Positions 8,498 to 16,585 of a DNA stretch of 64,000 nucleotides are shown here, piece by piece. The DNA lies in contig NZ_CP060414.2 of the NCBI RefSeq assembly GCF_014297595.2, positions 1,922,001-1,986,000 on the forward strand, read 5' to 3'. Origin of the DNA: Neisseria musculi. Its GTDB lineage: Bacteria > Pseudomonadota > Gammaproteobacteria > Burkholderiales > Neisseriaceae. A program made the position numbers and the translations under genes. Position 1 is the first letter of the stretch; the number at the start of each line of letters is the position of its first letter. Below the pieces are notes generated by a model. It had not been told where the DNA came from, did not search any database, and was given only the letters and a program-made list of their open reading frames with translations.

Positions 8498-9301
8498 TCA
8501 GCGACCCAGCAAATCCTGCTGCAAACCGGTGGCGGCCGGGTAGCGGAACGGCACGGGGCCGTTGGGCAGGCCTTCTACAAACTGCTTCACCCACGGCGAA
8601 TCCTGCCGGCGCATGGCTTCGGGCGTGCCTGAAAACACGATTTCCCCATCGGCCAAAAAAACCACCTGGTTCACAATCGCCAGCGACTGCCCGACATCGT
8701 GCGTTACCATCACGCTGGTGGAGCGCAAGGCTTTGTTGATGCGGCTGATCAAATGCGCAATCACGCCCAGCGAAATCGGGTCGAGGCCGGTAAACGGCTC
8801 ATCGTAAAGCATGATTTCCGGGTCGAGCGCGATGGTGCGCGCCAGTGCCACCCGCCTGGCCATACCGCCCGACAATGCAGACGGCATCAGTTTTTCCACG
8901 CCGCGCAGGCCGACTGCATTCAATTTCAACACCACCAAATCGCGGATAACCGCTTCGGGCAGGCGGGTGAGCTCGCGCATGGGAAACGCCACATTGTCAA
9001 ACACCGTCAAATCGGTAAACAGCGCGCCGTGCTGAAACAGCACGCCCATGCGGCGGCGGTGTTCGTAAAGTTCGCCCGCCCCCATCTGCGCCAAATCGCG
9101 CCCCTCCACCAACACCTGCCCCTGCTGCGGGTGGAGCTGGCCGGTTATCAGGCGCATCAGCGTGGTTTTGCCGCTGCCCGAGCCGCCCATAATGGCCGCA
9201 AAATTACCCTGCTCGATGGTGAAGTTGATATTGTGAAGAATCGGGCGTTCGCCATAGGCAAACGCCACATTTTTCATTTCGATAAAAGGAGAAAGGCTCA
9301 T
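8498..9301 (-). CDS. mlaF: MlaF, ATPase subunit of the Mla ABC transporter
   Basis: ATP-hydrolysing subunit (267 residues). It shows a Walker A GGSGSGKTTLM, a Q-loop near VLFQHGALFTDLTV, the signature LSGGMARRVALAR, a Walker B IMLYDEPFTGLDP and the switch histidine in VTHDVGQS. First gene of the operon, so the promoter should lie within 9302-9450. The C-terminal 25 residues after the ABC core are the part that usually contacts MlaB. Confidence 0.95.
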   Translation of the reverse strand: MSLSPFIEMKNVAFAYGERPILHNINFTIEQGNFAAIMGGSGSGKTTLMRLITGQLHPQQGQVLVEGRDLAQMGAGELYEHRRRMGVLFQHGALFTDLTVFDNVAFPMRELTRLPEAVIRDLVVLKLNAVGLRGVEKLMPSALSGGMARRVALARTIALDPEIMLYDEPFTGLDPISLGVIAHLISRINKALRSTSVMVTHDVGQSLAIVNQVVFLADGEIVFSGTPEAMRRQDSPWVKQFVEGLPNGPVPFRYPAATGLQQDLLGR

Positions 9302-10104
9302 GCAGGTGGAAGAGATTGAAATTTCGACATTTTAATTATTTACACAGCCGAGGGCAATTTTTCAGACGGCCTTTGCGTGCAAAAAATACACGAATGTATG
9401 TAAATTACTGAAATTATTCTACTTCACAGCCAACGAAAAACCCTGAAAAATACAACAGAACGGCCTAGACGGAAACTGTGGCCGTAATAATGTTACAAAC
9501 AGCTTCCCCGAAATTTTGCAGCACAGCATCATCAGCCGTTTGCCCGGTTTCAGGCAGGTTTCAGGCCGAATGTTGCCGCTGCGGCATCGCAGGTTTACCG
9601 AACGGGCAACGGAATCCCGATGCCGTATCGCAGAAAGCGGGCAACGCTATGCACATTGTGAATCGGCTTCGGCCGGATTTTTAAGGATGCGCGAAATTTG
9701 CGCATGGGCGTTTACGGCAAGCAAGGCCGTCTGAAAAATGCTAAAAAATGCTTTTCAGACGGCCGTGTATATTTGAATCGGCTTAGGTATCAATCCGCAC
9801 AAGGCGGGCACAGGGGTTGGCGGCAGCCCGCTGCCGGGCAGGTGCAGTTTGATGCGCCTGGAAGATTGGTTTTGCCAAATTGAAAATGCGCAGGGTTTGC
9901 GCATGGGCGTTTACGGCAGGCAAGGCCGTCTGAAAAATGCTAAAAAATGCTTTTCAGACGGCCATATATGTTGGAATCGGCTGAGATGTATCAATCCCAC
10001 AAGGCGGGCGCAGGGGTTGGCGGCAGCCCGCTGCCGGGCGGATGCAGTTTGATGCGTTTGTCGGATCGGGGTTCGCTGCCCTGCCCTGCCGGAAAGGCAC
10101 GCCG
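9302..10104. other. 800-bp non-coding region with tandem duplication
   Basis: No supported gene. Contents: the mla promoter region at the left, a DUS near 9361-9372, and two copies of a roughly 175-bp unit at about 9684-9858 and 9884-10058. Each copy includes an inverted DUS pair. Short open frames here are created by the repeats. Confidence 0.6.
9684..10058. repeat. tandem duplication, period about 199-200 bp
   Basis: Copy 1 is about 9684-9858 and copy 2 about 9884-10058. Shared landmarks are CGCATGGGCGTTTACGGCA (9701 and 9900), an inverted DUS pair around AAAATGCTAAAAAATGC, and a GTTGGCGGCAGCCCGCTGCC palindromic stretch. The copies differ by scattered substitutions and one small indel, so the event is not recent. 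Confidence 0.9.
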
Positions 10105-11325
10105 CTACAAACACGCCGTTTCGTTGGCCATTTGCTGTTCCCACGTTTCACGCCGGCGGATTAGGCGGGCTTCGCTGCCGTTTACCAGCACTTCGGCCGC
10201 TCTGTTGCGGGTGTTGTAGTTGCCGGCCATGCTGCTGCAATAGGCACCGGCATCGGCAACCAGCAGCAAATCGCCTGCTTCGCAGGCAAGCTCGCGCTCT
10301 TTGCCGAGAAAATCGCCGGTTTCGCAAATGGGGCCGACCACATCGGCAACAAACGGCTGCCGTTTTTTCTGCCCGACCACTTCGATGCGGTGGTAGGCAT
10401 GGTAAAGCGCGGGGCGCATCAAATCGTTCATGGCGGCATCGACAATCACAAAGTTTTTTTCTTCGCCCTGTTTCACAAATTCAACCCGCGTCAGCAATGT
10501 GCCGGCGCGGCCGACCAGGCTGCGGCCGGGTTCGAGTACCAGCTTTTGGCGGCGGCCGGCCATCATGCGGGCAACGGATTGGGCATAGGCATTCAGATCG
10601 GGGGCATTTTCATCGCGGTAGACGATGCCGATGCCGCCGCCCAAGTCGATATGCTCCAACTCGATGCCTTCTGCGGCCAAGCGGTCGACCAGCAGCAGAA
10701 TGCGTTCGCAGGCTTCGACAAGCGGGCTTAAATCGGTGAGCTGCGAACCGATGTGGCAGTCGATGCCGGTGATTTTCAGACGGCCCAACCCCGCAGCATA
10801 GCGGTAGGCAGCAGGGGCATCGGCGTAGGCAATGCCGAATTTGTTGGATTTCAGGCCGGTGGAAATATAGGGGTGGGTTTTGGCATCGACATCGGGGTTG
10901 ATGCGCAGCGAAACGGGCGCGGTTTTGCCGATGCGTTCGGCCACGGCCTGAATGCGGTCAAGCTCGGGCAGACTTTCCACATTAAAACACAACACCCCCG
11001 CGTTTAAGGCGAACTCAATTTCGGCCTCGCTTTTGCCCACGCCCGAAAAAATCGTTTTGCCCGCATCGCCGCCTGCGGCCAGCACACGCGCCAATTCACC
11101 GCCGGAAACAATGTCGAAACCGCTGCCGAGCACGGCAAAATGTTTGAGTATGCTCAGATTGCCGTTGGCCTTCACGGCATAACACACCAGCGGGTTCAGG
11201 GTGGCAAAAGCATCGGTGTAGGCGCAGAAAGCACCGGTAAGTGCCGCTTGGCTGTACACATAAAGCGGCGTGCCGAATTCGCCGGCAAGGCGGCTGTAGG
11301 GGGTTTGTTCGCAATACAGGGTCAT
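10105..11325 (-). CDS. lysA: diaminopimelate decarboxylase
   Basis: PLP-dependent enzyme making L-lysine from meso-diaminopimelate, the last step of lysine synthesis. The 406-residue product has a group IV decarboxylase barrel: the PLP lysine in [36 protein letters not shown], and the active-site CETGDFL and DAGAYCSSM near the C-terminus. The start ATG overlaps the lptM stop in an ATGA arrangement, so the two genes are translationally coupled. Confidence 0.96.
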   Translation of the reverse strand: MTLYCEQTPYSRLAGEFGTPLYVYSQAALTGAFCAYTDAFATLNPLVCYAVKANGNLSILKHFAVLGSGFDIVSGGELARVLAAGGDAGKTIFSGVGKSEAEIEFALNAGVLCFNVESLPELDRIQAVAERIGKTAPVSLRINPDVDAKTHPYISTGLKSNKFGIAYADAPAAYRYAAGLGRLKITGIDCHIGSQLTDLSPLVEACERILLLVDRLAAEGIELEHIDLGGGIGIVYRDENAPDLNAYAQSVARMMAGRRQKLVLEPGRSLVGRAGTLLTRVEFVKQGEEKNFVIVDAAMNDLMRPALYHAYHRIEVVGQKKRQPFVADVVGPICETGDFLGKERELACEAGDLLLVADAGAYCSSMAGNYNTRNRAAEVLVNGSEARLIRRRETWEQQMANETACL

Positions 11326-11489
11326 GGCTGTTTCGGGGAGTCGGCAGGTTTTTCAAAGGGCTGCCCGATGCCGGTTTGAATCACACCGAAGCGGGCATCA
11401 TCGTTTTCTTTGGGCAGGTAGAGGTTGCCTTTAAAACCGCAGCTGCACAGCAGCAAAAAGGCGGGCAACAGCAGGATGGGTTTCATCAT
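11322..11489 (-). CDS. lptM: LptM (YifL-like) small lipoprotein
   Basis: A 55-residue lipoprotein. M-M-K-P starts at 11489 (or 11486), then a hydrophobic stretch leads into [17 protein letters not shown]. The CGxKGxLYLP block after the lipid-modified cysteine is the hallmark of LptM, which helps mature the LPS translocon LptD/LptE in the outer membrane. GGAAG lies 4 bases upstream of the start. The stop TGA overlaps the lysA start (ATGA), the usual lptM-lysA arrangement. The presence of two nearby cysteines leaves the exact lipidated residue open. Confidence 0.88.
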   Translation of the reverse strand: MMKPILLLPAFLLLCSCGFKGNLYLPKENDDARFGVIQTGIGQPFEKPADSPKQP

Positions 11490-11528
11490 GAGTCTTCCGT
11501 AGGGTGCGTTAATGTGGCAAGATGCGGC

Positions 11529-11557
11529 ATCTTAAACAAAAATATTCCGATACACAA
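11529..11557 (-). promoter_or_regulatory. possible promoter for lptM-lysA
   Basis: On the minus strand TTGTGT, a 17-base spacer and TAAGAT lie about 40 bases before lptM. Both boxes are imperfect, so the call is tentative. It shares the short divergent region with cyaY. Confidence 0.3.
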
Positions 11558-11564
11558 AGCCATC

Positions 11565-11888
11565 ATGACCGAAAGTGAATTTTTACAGCATTCCGATGCT
11601 TTATTTGCCCACATCGAAGACCGGCTGGACGAAGGCGGCTGGGATTTTGATTGCCGTTTGAACGGCAACGTGCTCACCATCGAAGCAGAAGGCGGCGCAC
11701 AGATTATCATCAACCGCCACACGCCCAATCAGGAGCTGTGGATTGCCGCCAAAAGCGGCGGCTACCATTTTGCCGAAAACAACGGCCGCTGGCTCTCCGC
11801 CCGCGACGGCAGCGAATTTTTTGCCGTGCTCAATCAGGCATTAAGCGCTGCGGCGGGCGAAGAAGTGCGGGTGGAAGCGTTCGGTTAA
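11565..11888 (+). CDS. cyaY: frataxin-like iron donor CyaY
   Basis: Bacterial frataxin homologue (107 residues), an iron-binding regulator of Fe-S cluster assembly on IscS. The acidic first helix ([15 protein letters not shown]) is followed by strands with [31 protein letters not shown] and the terminal helix. The length matches Escherichia coli CyaY. It is divergent from lptM-lysA, a neighbour pairing that also occurs in other proteobacteria. Start ATG at 11565. Confidence 0.95.
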   Translation: MTESEFLQHSDALFAHIEDRLDEGGWDFDCRLNGNVLTIEAEGGAQIIINRHTPNQELWIAAKSGGYHFAENNGRWLSARDGSEFFAVLNQALSAAAGEEVRVEAFG

Positions 11889-11912
11889 CGCCCGTTTTTG
11901 ATTCTATGAAGG

Positions 11913-11949
11913 TTTGAGGCCGTCTGAAAACTTTTCAGACGGCCTCAAA
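11913..11949. terminator. bidirectional terminator formed by inverted DUS pair
   Basis: TTTGAGGCCGTCTGAAAA and its exact complement face each other around one base. The hairpin sits between the end of cyaY (plus) and the end of the bacteriocin-like cassette (minus), so it can serve both. Confidence 0.8.
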
Positions 11950-11998
11950 CATAAAAAATATAAAGAAAAATGAACCGACTCCGAATCATTGCCTACAG

Positions 11999-12193
11999 CT
12001 ATTTGGAGCCGTTTGAATATTTTCGGCTGATAAAAAGGTGGGCGGCATAAAGCAAATCGGCAATATATGCCGTTGAAAGAATCAGCATCACAGTATATAT
12101 GCCTTGTATATTTAACGGTTTGTATACCAAAAAATATGCAGCTGAAAAGCAAACCAGAATATATACCATTCTAATCGGGGGATTGTTTTGCAT
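11999..12193 (-). CDS. small two-helix membrane protein, candidate immunity protein
   Basis: Not recognised. 64 residues with two hydrophobic stretches: VYILVCFSAAYFLVYKPL (about 10-27) and YTVMLILSTAYIADLLYAAHLF, then a basic tail RKYSNGSK. It lies 45 bases after another small membrane protein and downstream of a bacteriocin-like precursor, in the same orientation. Small membrane proteins in that position are often immunity proteins, so I infer, without proof, a protective role. The ribosome-binding site is weak. AT-rich, unlike the flanking genes. Confidence 0.5.
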   Translation of the reverse strand: MQNNPPIRMVYILVCFSAAYFLVYKPLNIQGIYTVMLILSTAYIADLLYAAHLFISRKYSNGSK

Positions 12194-12238
12194 ATCCGAG
12201 TTTCCGATTGAAGTAAATATTTTAGATAAAATCCGTTT

Positions 12239-12439
12239 TTATTTTTCTTTGTTTTTCCCAAACGCTTTTTGGTTAAAAGCCTTATTTAATAAGAAATTGA
12301 CCGGCACAAAAATAAGTGTGGCAATAACGGTAAACTTAAGGGCTTCCCCAATTGTCGGATACATTAAAAAATAAGAGGACAACAACATAAATATAAAAAA
12401 GATACTTCCCGAAATCAATATAAATCTTCCAATATTCAT
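12239..12439 (-). CDS. small two-helix membrane protein, candidate immunity protein
   Basis: Not recognised. 66 residues from ATG 12439, chosen because AGGAG lies 6 bases upstream; a start at 12478 has no ribosome-binding site. Two hydrophobic segments, ILISGSIFFIFMLLSSYF and FTVIATLIFVPVNFLL, are followed by a lysine-rich tail (NQKAFGKNKEK). It sits 63 bases downstream of the bacteriocin-like precursor on the same strand. I infer immunity or processing assistance from position and form only. Confidence 0.6.
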   Translation of the reverse strand: MNIGRFILISGSIFFIFMLLSSYFLMYPTIGEALKFTVIATLIFVPVNFLLNKAFNQKAFGKNKEK

Positions 12440-12502
12440 AACAACTCCTATAATTATATCAATCAACCACATCGGCATAACAGATAGCTTAGATAAAACA
12501 CA

Positions 12503-12742
12503 CTAAGCTATCCTAATCTTGCTAATAATTAAGGATTGCCAAGCATCGCTGATTACTGCTGCGCCAAAACCGCCAACAAAACCACCAACCGCTCCCAAGC
12601 CTGCACCAACGGCAGTTGCCGTGCCTATTGCAGCAGCTCTGCCCCAATTGACCCTACCCCGATCCCAACCACCTGCAACCAAATCCAGTTCAGTCATGGT
12701 TAATTCCTGCATACCCATATTGTTCACGGTCAAAGCTGTCAT
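12503..12742 (-). CDS. double-glycine-leader bacteriocin-like precursor
   Basis: 79-residue peptide with a textbook double-glycine leader: QELTMTELDLVAGG at residues 12-25 has L at -12, E at -8, L at -7, V at -4 and GG at -2/-1. The predicted 54-residue mature part (from WDRGRVNWGR) is Gly/Ala-rich with GAGLGAVGGFVGGFGAA containing GxxxG motifs, typical of class II pore-forming bacteriocins. Start ATG at 12742 has AGGAG 7 bases upstream. A TTGATA-N17-TATGTT promoter precedes it. No ABC exporter with a C39 peptidase is in the window, so export must use a transporter encoded elsewhere. Confidence 0.8.
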   Translation of the reverse strand: MTALTVNNMGMQELTMTELDLVAGGWDRGRVNWGRAAAIGTATAVGAGLGAVGGFVGGFGAAVISDAWQSLIISKIRIA

Positions 12743-12776
12743 AATAATACTCCTATCTTCTATAAAAAATTAATGA

Positions 12777-12805
12777 AACATAGATTTTCCGATAATAAAT
12801 ATCAA
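12777..12805 (-). promoter_or_regulatory. sigma-70-like promoter of the bacteriocin-like cassette
   Basis: On the minus strand TTGATA (12800-12805), a 17-base spacer and TATGTT (12777-12782) lie about 35 bases before the precursor gene, in very AT-rich DNA. Confidence 0.5.
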
Positions 12806-13145
12806 ACAAATCTGGTTCGTATGAGTTCCATCGACTTAATTTTGTTTCGTTTAATTAAGTTTTTTTTGCAATAAAAATTTATAAAAAATTAACCATAAAA
12901 TCATATTATTGATATAGGCTTGCAGAGTGATATATAAAATATGAATATATGGCATGATCCCACCATAAAACGGCATCTGAACCACCCGATATATGTTTTC
13001 CTAAAACACCGTCATGTATCAGTAGTTATTTTTCCTATATGCCGCCAAGATGTTAACGCTTTGTTTTTAATTTGATATTTTCCATAGTATTAACTTTTGA
13101 AAGTTTGTTGCTTTCCGCCGTTTATCCGATGAATGGGCTTTCCTG

Positions 13146-13180
13146 TTGAGGCCGTCTGAAAGTTTTCAGACGGCCTCAAA
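13146..13180. terminator. inverted DUS pair
   Basis: TTGAGGCCGTCTGAAA and complement form a perfect hairpin. It lies between the divergent bacteriocin-like cassette and the dioxygenase gene, so no adjacent transcript obviously ends here. Confidence 0.5.
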
Positions 13181-13302
13181 CCATGCCGGATTAAATTTCC
13201 CAATAGGAAAAGATAAATCAACAAACGGCCTATTTATCAAACAAAATGGCAGGCTTATACTGACTGCCATTCCATGATACAGAGATACATAAAGGTTTTG
13301 CC

Positions 13303-14121
13303 ATGAAACTGCCCGTTTTATTCCTCGGCCACAGCAGCCCGATGAACGCCATGCGCGACACGCCTTACAGCCGCAACTGGCGCAGGCTCGGCTCGGCATT
13401 ACGGCAGCACTACCGCGGCAGAATCCGCGCCGTACTGGCCGTTTCCGCCCATTGGTGCACCGACGGCACCGCCGTAACCGCCATGCCCGACCCGCGCACC
13501 ATCCACGATTTCGGCGGCTTTCCGCAGGAATTGTTCGCTATGCGCTATCCCGCGCCGGGCAGCCCCGGGCTGGCCGCCGAAATCCGCTCGCTACTGCGCG
13601 AACACGCCGTGACCGCCGATTTCGGCTGGGGCTTGGACCACGGCACTTGGAGCGTGTTGTGCCATCTGTTTCCCGAAGCCGATATTCCCGTGGTGCAGCT
13701 GAGCCTGAATGTGAATCTCGATGCACCTGCCCATTTCGCGCTTGCCCGCCGTTTGGCGCCGCTGCGCGAACAAGGCGTGCTGATTGCGGGCAGCGGCGAC
13801 ATCGTCCACAACCTGCGCCTGATGGACTGGCGCGCGCCCGACTCAACCGGCAACGCCTACGAATGGGCACAAAGCGCGCGCATTTTGGTGAACGGCTGGC
13901 TGGAAAACGGCAACACGCAGGCGCTCACCGATGAGGCAGCCTACCCGCCGGCGCTGCATCTGGCTGCGCCCACGCCCGAGCATTGGCGGCCGCTGCTGTA
14001 TGCCGCCGGCGCCGCCGCTTCAGACGAACCGTTGCAGATTTTCAACGATGACATCATCGGCAAATCGCTGAGCATGACTTCGGTGGTGTTCGGACACGAT
14101 GCGTTGTTTGAAGCGGCGTGA
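13303..14121 (+). CDS. ygiD: DODA-type extradiol aromatic ring-opening dioxygenase (YgiD family)
   Basis: Member of the 4,5-DOPA extradiol dioxygenase class III family (LigB-like fold), 272 residues. Metal-site histidines are in LFLGHSSPMNAM near the N-terminus, VSAHWC, and SGDIVHNLR; a further conserved histidine is in LDHGTWSVLCHLFP. The family opens catechol-type rings; the physiological substrate of the bacterial YgiD group is not established. AAGG lies upstream of the ATG. Monocistronic. Confidence 0.88.
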   Translation: MKLPVLFLGHSSPMNAMRDTPYSRNWRRLGSALRQHYRGRIRAVLAVSAHWCTDGTAVTAMPDPRTIHDFGGFPQELFAMRYPAPGSPGLAAEIRSLLREHAVTADFGWGLDHGTWSVLCHLFPEADIPVVQLSLNVNLDAPAHFALARRLAPLREQGVLIAGSGDIVHNLRLMDWRAPDSTGNAYEWAQSARILVNGWLENGNTQALTDEAAYPPALHLAAPTPEHWRPLLYAAGAAASDEPLQIFNDDIIGKSLSMTSVVFGHDALFEAA

Positions 14122-14201
14122 GGCATCATGATGCAGCGTAAAGGTTAGGAAGCCGATTCGGTTTTCCGCAAAATTTCAGGCCGTCTGAAACACCCGATCG
14201 C

Positions 14202-14279
14202 CGTCATACCCGGGCTTGTCCGAGTATCTGCCATTTTTTCGAAAACAATGAGATGACCCGGTCAAGCCCGAGCATGACG
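14202..14279. repeat. REP-like imperfect inverted repeat
   Basis: Left arm CGTCATACCCGGGCTTGTCC (14202-14221) and right arm GGTCAAGCCCGAGCATGACG (14260-14279) are imperfect inverted complements around a 38-base loop. Similar GTCAT...CCCGGGCTTG arms are common as extragenic palindromes in proteobacteria. Confidence 0.65.
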
Positions 14280-14314
14280 CAGGGGGCTAAAATCCGGCAT
14301 AACCTGCAAAACTT

Positions 14315-14348
14315 CAGGCCGTCTGAAAACTGTTTTTCAGACGGCCTG
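14315..14348. terminator. inverted DUS pair between ygiD and mrp
   Basis: CAGGCCGTCTGAAAA, a 4-base loop and the exact complement lie between two convergent genes, so this can terminate both. Confidence 0.75.
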
Positions 14349-14363
14349 AGTTCGTTCCAACCT

Positions 14364-15443
14364 TTATTCCACCACGATTTTTGGAAAACGGCTGCTGAAA
14401 TCTCTGCCTTTGTCGGCCACTGCCAGCGCAATCTGCCAGGCGGCTTCGGTGTAGATTTCTGCAATCGCCGGCTGCGCCTGCTGCATGGCAAATGCCGTGC
14501 CATTGTCCATCGCCTCGCGCACGGGCAGGCTCAGCGGCAGTTGCCCCAGCAGCGGCACCCCCAGCTTGGCGGCCAGGTTTTTGCCGCCATCGCTGCCGAA
14601 CACGGCTTCGGCATGGCCGCAATTGGAGCAGATGTGCACCGACATATTCTCTAACACACCGAAAATCGGGATATTCACTTTGTGAAACATATCCACCGCT
14701 TTGCGTGCATCGATTAAGGCGATATCTTGCGGAGTGGTCACCACCACCGAGCCGGTTACGGGGATTTTCTGCGACAGGGTAAGCTGGATATCGCCGGTGC
14801 CGGGCGGCAGGTCGATGAAGAGATAGTCCACACCGTTCCACTCGCTTTGGAACAGCAGCTGCTGCAACGCTTGGCTGAGCATGGGGCCGCGCCACACCAC
14901 GGCCTGATCGGTATCGATCAGAAAGCCTATCGACATCACCTGTATGCCGCCTTCGGCCTCAACGGGAATCAATTTTTGGTCGGCCTGCGCAGGCTTGCCC
15001 CCGGCCACACCGAGCATGGTGGGCTGGCTGGGGCCGTAGAGATCGGCATCGAGCACGCCCACGCGCGCGCCCATGCGCGACATGGCGGCGGCCAAATTGG
15101 CGGCGGTGGTGGATTTGCCCACGCCGCCTTTGCCCGAAGCGATGGCGATGATGTTTTTTACCCCCTTGATGGTGGCCACGCCCGGCTGCACTTTATGCGT
15201 GCCGATCAGCACATCGATGCCCAAGTGAACCGGCGCGCCGCCGGCAAGCGGCGTTAAGGCCGTCTGAACGCGCTCGGCCAGCTCCTGCCTGATGTGGGCA
15301 ACGGGAAAGCCAAACTGCAAACAGACATGCAGGCCGTCTGAACGCGCCTCTGCCTGCATCACGGCTTTGTCGCTGCCCAGCGTGCGGCTGCTGCGGGGGA
15401 TTTCAACCGCATCCAATGCAGCCCTGATTTCTGAAATATTCAT
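14364..15443 (-). CDS. mrp: Mrp/ApbC iron-sulfur cluster carrier ATPase
   Basis: P-loop ATPase of the Mrp/NBP35 family, which carries and transfers Fe-S clusters. 359 residues: an N-terminal MIP18-like domain of about 90 residues, a deviant Walker A SGKGGVGKSTTAANLA, DADLYGPSQPTMLG, DLPPGTGDIQLTL, and the cluster-binding CSNC (about residues 270-273). The start at 15443 gives the conserved N-terminus, with AAGGG 8 bases upstream; a longer in-frame version to 15515 adds unrelated residues. Confidence 0.94.
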   Translation of the reverse strand: MNISEIRAALDAVEIPRSSRTLGSDKAVMQAEARSDGLHVCLQFGFPVAHIRQELAERVQTALTPLAGGAPVHLGIDVLIGTHKVQPGVATIKGVKNIIAIASGKGGVGKSTTAANLAAAMSRMGARVGVLDADLYGPSQPTMLGVAGGKPAQADQKLIPVEAEGGIQVMSIGFLIDTDQAVVWRGPMLSQALQQLLFQSEWNGVDYLFIDLPPGTGDIQLTLSQKIPVTGSVVVTTPQDIALIDARKAVDMFHKVNIPIFGVLENMSVHICSNCGHAEAVFGSDGGKNLAAKLGVPLLGQLPLSLPVREAMDNGTAFAMQQAQPAIAEIYTEAAWQIALAVADKGRDFSSRFPKIVVE

Positions 15444-15596
15444 GTATGCACCCTTTTCGCGTATCAAGTTTGAGGCAACAAATAACAGGCCGCATTTTAG
15501 CAGAAGCCGGCACAACCGCGCCGCCCTTCAGACGGCCCCCTCTGCCTGCGCTTTCCTTTATAATCACAACCGCTTCACATCACAAAAGGATAGAAA

Positions 15597-16565
15597 ATGA
15601 CTAAAAAAGTAGGCAACAAAGTGGTGGTTGTCGGCACCGGCGCCGTGGGCATCAGCTACGCTTATTCGATGCTCAACCAAGGCCATTGCGATGATATGGT
15701 ATTGATTGATCTCAACCGCAAGCGCGCCGAAGGCGAAGCGCGCGACCTGCGCCACGGCGTGCCCTATGCCCCCACCCCCACCCGCGTTTCAGTGGGCAGC
15801 TATGCCGACTGCTCCGATGCCGACATCGTCTGCATCTGCGCCGGCCTGCCGCAACGCCCGGGCGAAACCCGGCTCGATCTCATCGACAACAACCTCAAAG
15901 TGTTCCACAGCATCGTTACCGCCGTGATGGCCTCGGGCTTCAACGGCATTTTTTTGGTGGCCACCAACCCTGTGGACGTGCTCTCCTACGCCACCTGGAA
16001 ATTTTCCGGCCTGCCCAAAGAGCGCGTTATCGGCTCCGGCACCATTCTCGACACCGCCCGTCTGCGCGTATGTTTGGGCAACGAATTCCAAGTTGCCCCC
16101 GTGAGCATCGATGCCATGATGATCGGCGAACACGGCGACAGCGTGATTGCCGCCTGGAGCACGGCCAACATCGCCGGCATGCCTCTGAAACAGATTCTCG
16201 AGCAGGAAGCAGACGGCAAAGCCCATATGGAAAAAATCTACCGCAACGTGCGCAACGCCGCCTATGAAATCATCGATGCCAAAGGCTCCACCAGCCACGG
16301 CATCGGCATGGGTTTAAGCCGTATTTCCAACGCTATTCTGCACAATCAGAGCGTGGTGCTCACCGTTTCGACCCTGCTCGAAGGCGAATTCGGCCAACAC
16401 GGCGTATATATCGGCGTGCCCGCCGTGATCAACCGCCGTGGCGCGGTGCGCGTGATCAACAAACCGCTGGACGAAAGCGAATCGGCACTGTTTGCCGAGT
16501 CTGCCCGCCTGCTCAAAGGCTGCCAGCAGAAAGTGGACGAATTTCCGGCAGCCCGGGCCGTCTGA
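15597..16565 (+). CDS. ldh: NAD-dependent L-lactate dehydrogenase
   Basis: Interconverts pyruvate and L-lactate with NADH. 322 residues: Rossmann GTGAVGISYAYSM near the N-terminus, the substrate-specificity loop PQRPGETRLD (Q86 marks lactate rather than malate dehydrogenase), VATNPVDVLS, R155, and the catalytic H179 in GEHGDS. AAAGGA lies 6 bases before the ATG, and a TATAAT is at 15559-15564. The last codons A-V-stop are supplied by an uptake sequence. Pathogenic Neisseria are known for respiratory (FMN) lactate dehydrogenases, so a cytosolic NAD enzyme is notable here. Confidence 0.93.
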   Translation: MTKKVGNKVVVVGTGAVGISYAYSMLNQGHCDDMVLIDLNRKRAEGEARDLRHGVPYAPTPTRVSVGSYADCSDADIVCICAGLPQRPGETRLDLIDNNLKVFHSIVTAVMASGFNGIFLVATNPVDVLSYATWKFSGLPKERVIGSGTILDTARLRVCLGNEFQVAPVSIDAMMIGEHGDSVIAAWSTANIAGMPLKQILEQEADGKAHMEKIYRNVRNAAYEIIDAKGSTSHGIGMGLSRISNAILHNQSVVLTVSTLLEGEFGQHGVYIGVPAVINRRGAVRVINKPLDESESALFAESARLLKGCQQKVDEFPAARAV

Positions 16566-16585
16566 AAAAACGCAGGAAAACCATA

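Larger units (their letters stand above)
12743..13302. other. AT-rich intergenic region upstream of the bacteriocin-like cassette
   Basis: No gene seen. The left 250 bases are AT-rich and contain the cassette promoter. An inverted DUS pair lies at 13146-13180. Confidence 0.55.

Noticed and set aside
9684..10058. CRISPR-like array
   Set aside because: Only two long copies with no short regular spacers and no cas genes; it is a simple tandem duplication.
12099..12374. 91-codon plus-strand frame across the bacteriocin-like cassette
   Set aside because: Antisense to two better-supported small genes; AT-rich DNA makes such frames likely, and start signals are poor.
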